Shown: positions 3,062 to 5,923 of the stretch, piece after piece
Position numbering within the stretch: the stretch's first letter is position 1
Layout: each line of letters starts with the position of its first letter
Assembly: GCA_038227745.1 (NCBI GenBank)
Contig: JBBRPS010000659.1
Coordinates: forward strand, 1 to 5,923
Length of the DNA: 5,923 nucleotides
Reading direction: 5' to 3'
Origin: DASPXY01 sp038227745
GTDB taxonomy: Bacteria > Planctomycetota > Planctomycetia > Gemmatales > Gemmataceae
Program-made: the position numbers and the translations under genes
The notes under the pieces: generated by a model
The model's input: only the letters and a program-made list of their open reading frames with translations
Database searches by the model: none
What the model was told of the DNA's origin: nothing

Positions 3062-5923
3062 ATGCCCCTTCGCCGCCGTCGTCTCGTCGGTGCAATCCTC
3101 GCCCTCGCCGTCATGGCCCTCGCGGCCGCCGCCGTCCGCCAGAACGAGCCGCCGCGCCACGCCTTCCGTGTCGTCTTCGGCCTCAAGGACACCGAGCCCT
3201 CCGACTGGAGCGGCCAGGCATCCGTCCGCGACGGCGAACTGGCATCCCTCACCGGCTGGCGCTTCCAGCTCAAGACGGACGCCGTCAAGGGTAAGAACGC
3301 CTGGAAGTGCCGCACCCACGACGGCATCGCCCCCGAGAAGCGCTACCCCGTCGCGGCGGGCGACTTCACCCTCAAGGGCAAGATCGTCCTCGAACCCTGG
3401 CCCAACGGCATCCACCTGACCGTCCAGGGGGCGGCGCCGACCGTGACGCTCAAGCTGCCGAAGGGGGAGGTCAAGTTCGCCGCCGCCGACGTGCGCCTCG
3501 GCGAGCCGAAGACCTTCCTCGACGGCCAGGTCCGCGTCGAGCGCCTGCCGGACAGCAGCGTGCCGCGGCCCGCCGTCCCGTTCAAGGCCGCCGGCCCCGT
3601 GCAGGACGACTACCCCGCCTTCTGGGTGCGTTACAAGACCGGCAAGCAGTACCTCGCCTGGGTCGCGTACCACAAGGAGAAGGACCGCGTTCTCCTCGCC
3701 GAGCGCGACGGCCCCGACGGCAAGTGGTCCGACCCGATCGAGGTCGCCGGCCCCGGCCAGCACTTCAGCGTCGCCCTCGCCAGCACGCACGGCGACACCT
3801 TCTGGCTCGTCTGGGCCAGCCAGCGCAAGAGCAACTGGGACCTCTACGCCCGCCCCTACAAGGACGGCAAACTGGGCGACGAGGTGCGCCTGACCGATGA
3901 CGCCGGCCCGGACCTGTGGCACCGTATGACGACCGACCGGCGCGGCCGGGCCTGGCTCGTCTGGCAGGGCTTCCGCAACGGCCGCTTGGCCGTCTTTGCC
4001 CGCTGCGCCGACGCCGACGGCTGGCACCCTGCGGTCCAGGTCAGCGACGGCAAGACCAACGCCTGGGATCCGACCGTCGCCGCCGACACCAAGGAGGATC
4101 GCGTCTGGGTCGGCTGGGACTCCTACGAAAAGGACACTTACAACATCCGCATTCGCGGCGTGTCGGGCGGCCCGAAGCCGGCGCTCGGCGCAGTGTTGCA
4201 CCCCGAGGACTCACCACTGTTCGCGGCGCACGTCAGCCTGGCGTGCGACAAGGGCGGCCGGCTGTGGGCGGCGTGGGACGAGTCGGGGCCGCAGTGGGGC
4301 AAGGACACCGGCTTTCTCTACGGCGGCCAGTACCGCACCGACTCCACACGCCTCTACGCTTCGCGCGCCCTGCGGATCAAGTGCCTGGACGGCGGCAAGT
4401 GGCTGGAGCCGGCCGCAGACCTGTACGCGCTGCTGCCGGCCGACATGAAGGAGTACAACGAGTACCCGCAGCTCGAGGGCGACACCGAGGGGCGCATGTG
4501 GCTGGCGTTCCGGCACCGCACCTGCCGCCGGCCGCGTGACGACGGCTGGGCGGCGCAGGGGCGCTGGGACGTCTACGCGACGGCGTACCTCGGCGACCGC
4601 TGGCTGGCCCCCGTCGAACTGCCCGGCTCGGGCGGCCGCAACGACATGCGCATCAGCTCCCAGCACGACCCCAAGGGCAGCGTCTACTTCGCCCACGCCA
4701 CCGACAACCGCCCCTGGCTGCTGCCGGGCATGCCGCCGCGCAACCACAACGTCGCCGTCAGTCGTTTCAGCGGCGCGCCGGCGGCGGGGGCGATGAAGCT
4801 GGCGGAGCGCAAGCGCGACTACCCGATCACGGCTCCGGTCCACCCGCGCGAGGCGGAACAGGTGGCACGCATCCGCAATTACAAGGTCGAGGCGGGCGGC
4901 AAGACGTACCGCATCTACCGCGGCGATCTGCACCGCCACACCGACATTTCCGGCGACGGCCCCGGCGATGGCTCGCTGATGGACCTGCACCGCTACGCCC
5001 TCGACGCCGCGGCGCTGGACTTCGTCCTGGTCGCCGACCACAACATGGGCAACGACAACGAATACTGCTGGTGGCGGACGCAGCAGGCCAACGACCTGTA
5101 CACGGTGCCGGGGTCGTTCATCTCGATGTACGGCTACGAGCGGAGCGTGCAGTACCCCAACGGTCACCGCAACGTCATCTGGCCGGAGCGCGGACACCGC
5201 ACACTGCCGCTGCCGGTCAAGCCGCTGCCGGCAACGCTCAAGGGCGACACGGCGAAGCTGTACGCCTACCTGCGGCGGACCGGCGGCATCTGCACGCTGC
5301 ACACGTCGGCGACCCTCCAGGGCACCAACTGGGAGGACCCGCACGACCCGACGCTGGAGCCGTTCGTCGAATTGTTCCAGGGCTACCACACCTCCTACGA
5401 GGCGCCCGGGGCGCCCAAGGCCATCGATGCGAAGTCGGACATCATCCACGGCGGCTTCAAGGCGGACGGCTTCGTGTCGCTGGCGCTGAAGAAGGGCTAC
5501 CGCCTGGGCTTCCAGGCGTCGAGCGACCACATCTCGACGCACGTCAGTTACTGCTGCGTCCTGGCCGAGGAGTTCAGCCGCAAGGGCCTGGTGGAGGCGA
5601 TGCGGAAGCGGCACAGTTACGCCGCCACGGACAACATCGTGCTGGACGTGCGCCTGGGCGGCGCCTTGATGGGCGACGAGGTGCGCGCGGCGCAGCCGAA
5701 GCTCGACGTGGTGGTGCTGGGGACGAACATGCTGGAGAAGGTCGAAGTGTTTCGCGACGGCGAGGTGGTCCACACGGTGCGGCCGCAGGGGCCGTCCACG
5801 GAAGCGCGGTTCTCGTGGCAGGACCCGACGCCACGGCGCGGCGAGAAGGCGAGCTATTACTACGTGCGCGTGAGCCAGAAGGATGGGCAAATGGCATGGG
5901 GCTCGCCGATCTGGGTGACGGTG
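3062..5923 (+). CDS. Secreted beta-propeller/PHP-type metallohydrolase (CehA/McbA- or DUF3604-like), 3' partial
   Basis: One frame stays open for 954 codons to the window end; no stop is seen. Residues 1-24 form a signal peptide: RRRR, a hydrophobic stretch, then AAAA. Residues about 30-175 are a beta-rich N-terminal domain. From about 180 to 560, W-x-x-W/F-like motifs recur at W200, W248, W298, W349, W402 and W480 with a variant near Y542, the early ones about 50 residues apart, as in a six- or seven-bladed sialidase/TolB-like propeller. Residues about 615-870 form a PHP-type domain: GDLHRHTD (H624, H626, D628), VADHN (D659, H660), GYE (E693), GHRNV (H702), TLHTSAT (H747), ELFQGYHTSYE (E770), ASSDHISTH (D822, H823, H827) and ATDN (D857). 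These are likely metal ligands, so a phosphoesterase, amidohydrolase or ester hydrolase is expected. A beta-sandwich-like tail follows. The substrate is unknown; the propeller may bind substrate or partner. Codon choice shifts from C-ending to G-ending along the gene. Confidence 0.88.
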   Translation, partial: MPLRRRRLVGAILALAVMALAAAAVRQNEPPRHAFRVVFGLKDTEPSDWSGQASVRDGELASLTGWRFQLKTDAVKGKNAWKCRTHDGIAPEKRYPVAAGDFTLKGKIVLEPWPNGIHLTVQGAAPTVTLKLPKGEVKFAAADVRLGEPKTFLDGQVRVERLPDSSVPRPAVPFKAAGPVQDDYPAFWVRYKTGKQYLAWVAYHKEKDRVLLAERDGPDGKWSDPIEVAGPGQHFSVALASTHGDTFWLVWASQRKSNWDLYARPYKDGKLGDEVRLTDDAGPDLWHRMTTDRRGRAWLVWQGFRNGRLAVFARCADADGWHPAVQVSDGKTNAWDPTVAADTKEDRVWVGWDSYEKDTYNIRIRGVSGGPKPALGAVLHPEDSPLFAAHVSLACDKGGRLWAAWDESGPQWGKDTGFLYGGQYRTDSTRLYASRALRIKCLDGGKWLEPAADLYALLPADMKEYNEYPQLEGDTEGRMWLAFRHRTCRRPRDDGWAAQGRWDVYATAYLGDRWLAPVELPGSGGRNDMRISSQHDPKGSVYFAHATDNRPWLLPGMPPRNHNVAVSRFSGAPAAGAMKLAERKRDYPITAPVHPREAEQVARIRNYKVEAGGKTYRIYRGDLHRHTDISGDGPGDGSLMDLHRYALDAAALDFVLVADHNMGNDNEYCWWRTQQANDLYTVPGSFISMYGYERSVQYPNGHRNVIWPERGHRTLPLPVKPLPATLKGDTAKLYAYLRRTGGICTLHTSATLQGTNWEDPHDPTLEPFVELFQGYHTSYEAPGAPKAIDAKSDIIHGGFKADGFVSLALKKGYRLGFQASSDHISTHVSYCCVLAEEFSRKGLVEAMRKRHSYAATDNIVLDVRLGGALMGDEVRAAQPKLDVVVLGTNMLEKVEVFRDGEVVHTVRPQGPSTEARFSWQDPTPRRGEKASYYYVRVSQKDGQMAWGSPIWVTV

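Noticed and set aside
2847..3419. Open frames on both strands encoding CLAASLGRALAR-like peptides
   Set aside because: The same peptide on both strands is produced by the palindrome itself, not by conserved coding sequence.
2414..4201. A 595-codon minus-strand open frame
   Set aside because: Only its last 111 codons (2749-2414) are a gene. The rest is antisense to the metallohydrolase and crosses the palindrome; it shows low-complexity Val/Gly/Asp/Glu-rich composition and no domain.
4211..5890. A 559-codon minus-strand open frame
   Set aside because: It is the antisense shadow of the PHP and propeller coding sequence, rich in His, Arg, Val and Ala with no recognisable domain; the opposite strand has clear motifs.

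Overview
The window is GC-rich DNA, over 60% by eye, with long genes ending in C or G. A secreted diheme cytochrome of the DVPxWW/KKK and APYFHNGSVPTV type sits beside a secreted propeller-PHP metallohydrolase. That pairing, plus small DUF-type genes with their own signals, suggests the Planctomycetota, perhaps a Gemmata-like lineage. This is inferred from protein style and composition; no marker gene is present.

Layout: positions 1-2749 carry four minus-strand genes. In transcription order they are a small helical protein (2749-2414), a DUF7689-type protein that overlaps it through an ATGA start/stop (2417-1953), a two-helix LapA-domain membrane protein (1849-1610), and a periplasmic diheme c-type cytochrome (1396-38). 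A strong 11-bp hairpin at 1538-1563 separates the last two. The cytochrome has its own extended -10 promoter and ends in a hairpin that overlaps its stop codon. The first two genes have a good sigma70-like promoter at 2806-2835.

Positions 2750-3061 are a divergent intergenic region holding a 104-bp near-perfect palindrome (2890-2993) whose right edge runs into a TATAAT box. From 3062 to the window end there is one uninterrupted plus-strand reading frame of at least 954 codons. It encodes a signal peptide, an N-terminal beta-rich domain, a beta-propeller of six or seven W-motif blades, and a PHP-type metal-dependent hydrolase domain. The stop codon lies beyond the window.

The genes do not form an obvious single pathway. 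The cytochrome and the metallohydrolase act outside the cytoplasm and LapA is an inner-membrane protein. The coupled pair is the one real cassette and the least understood part of the window. Third-position usage also switches from C-ending to G-ending codons along both long genes, which lie on opposite strands.
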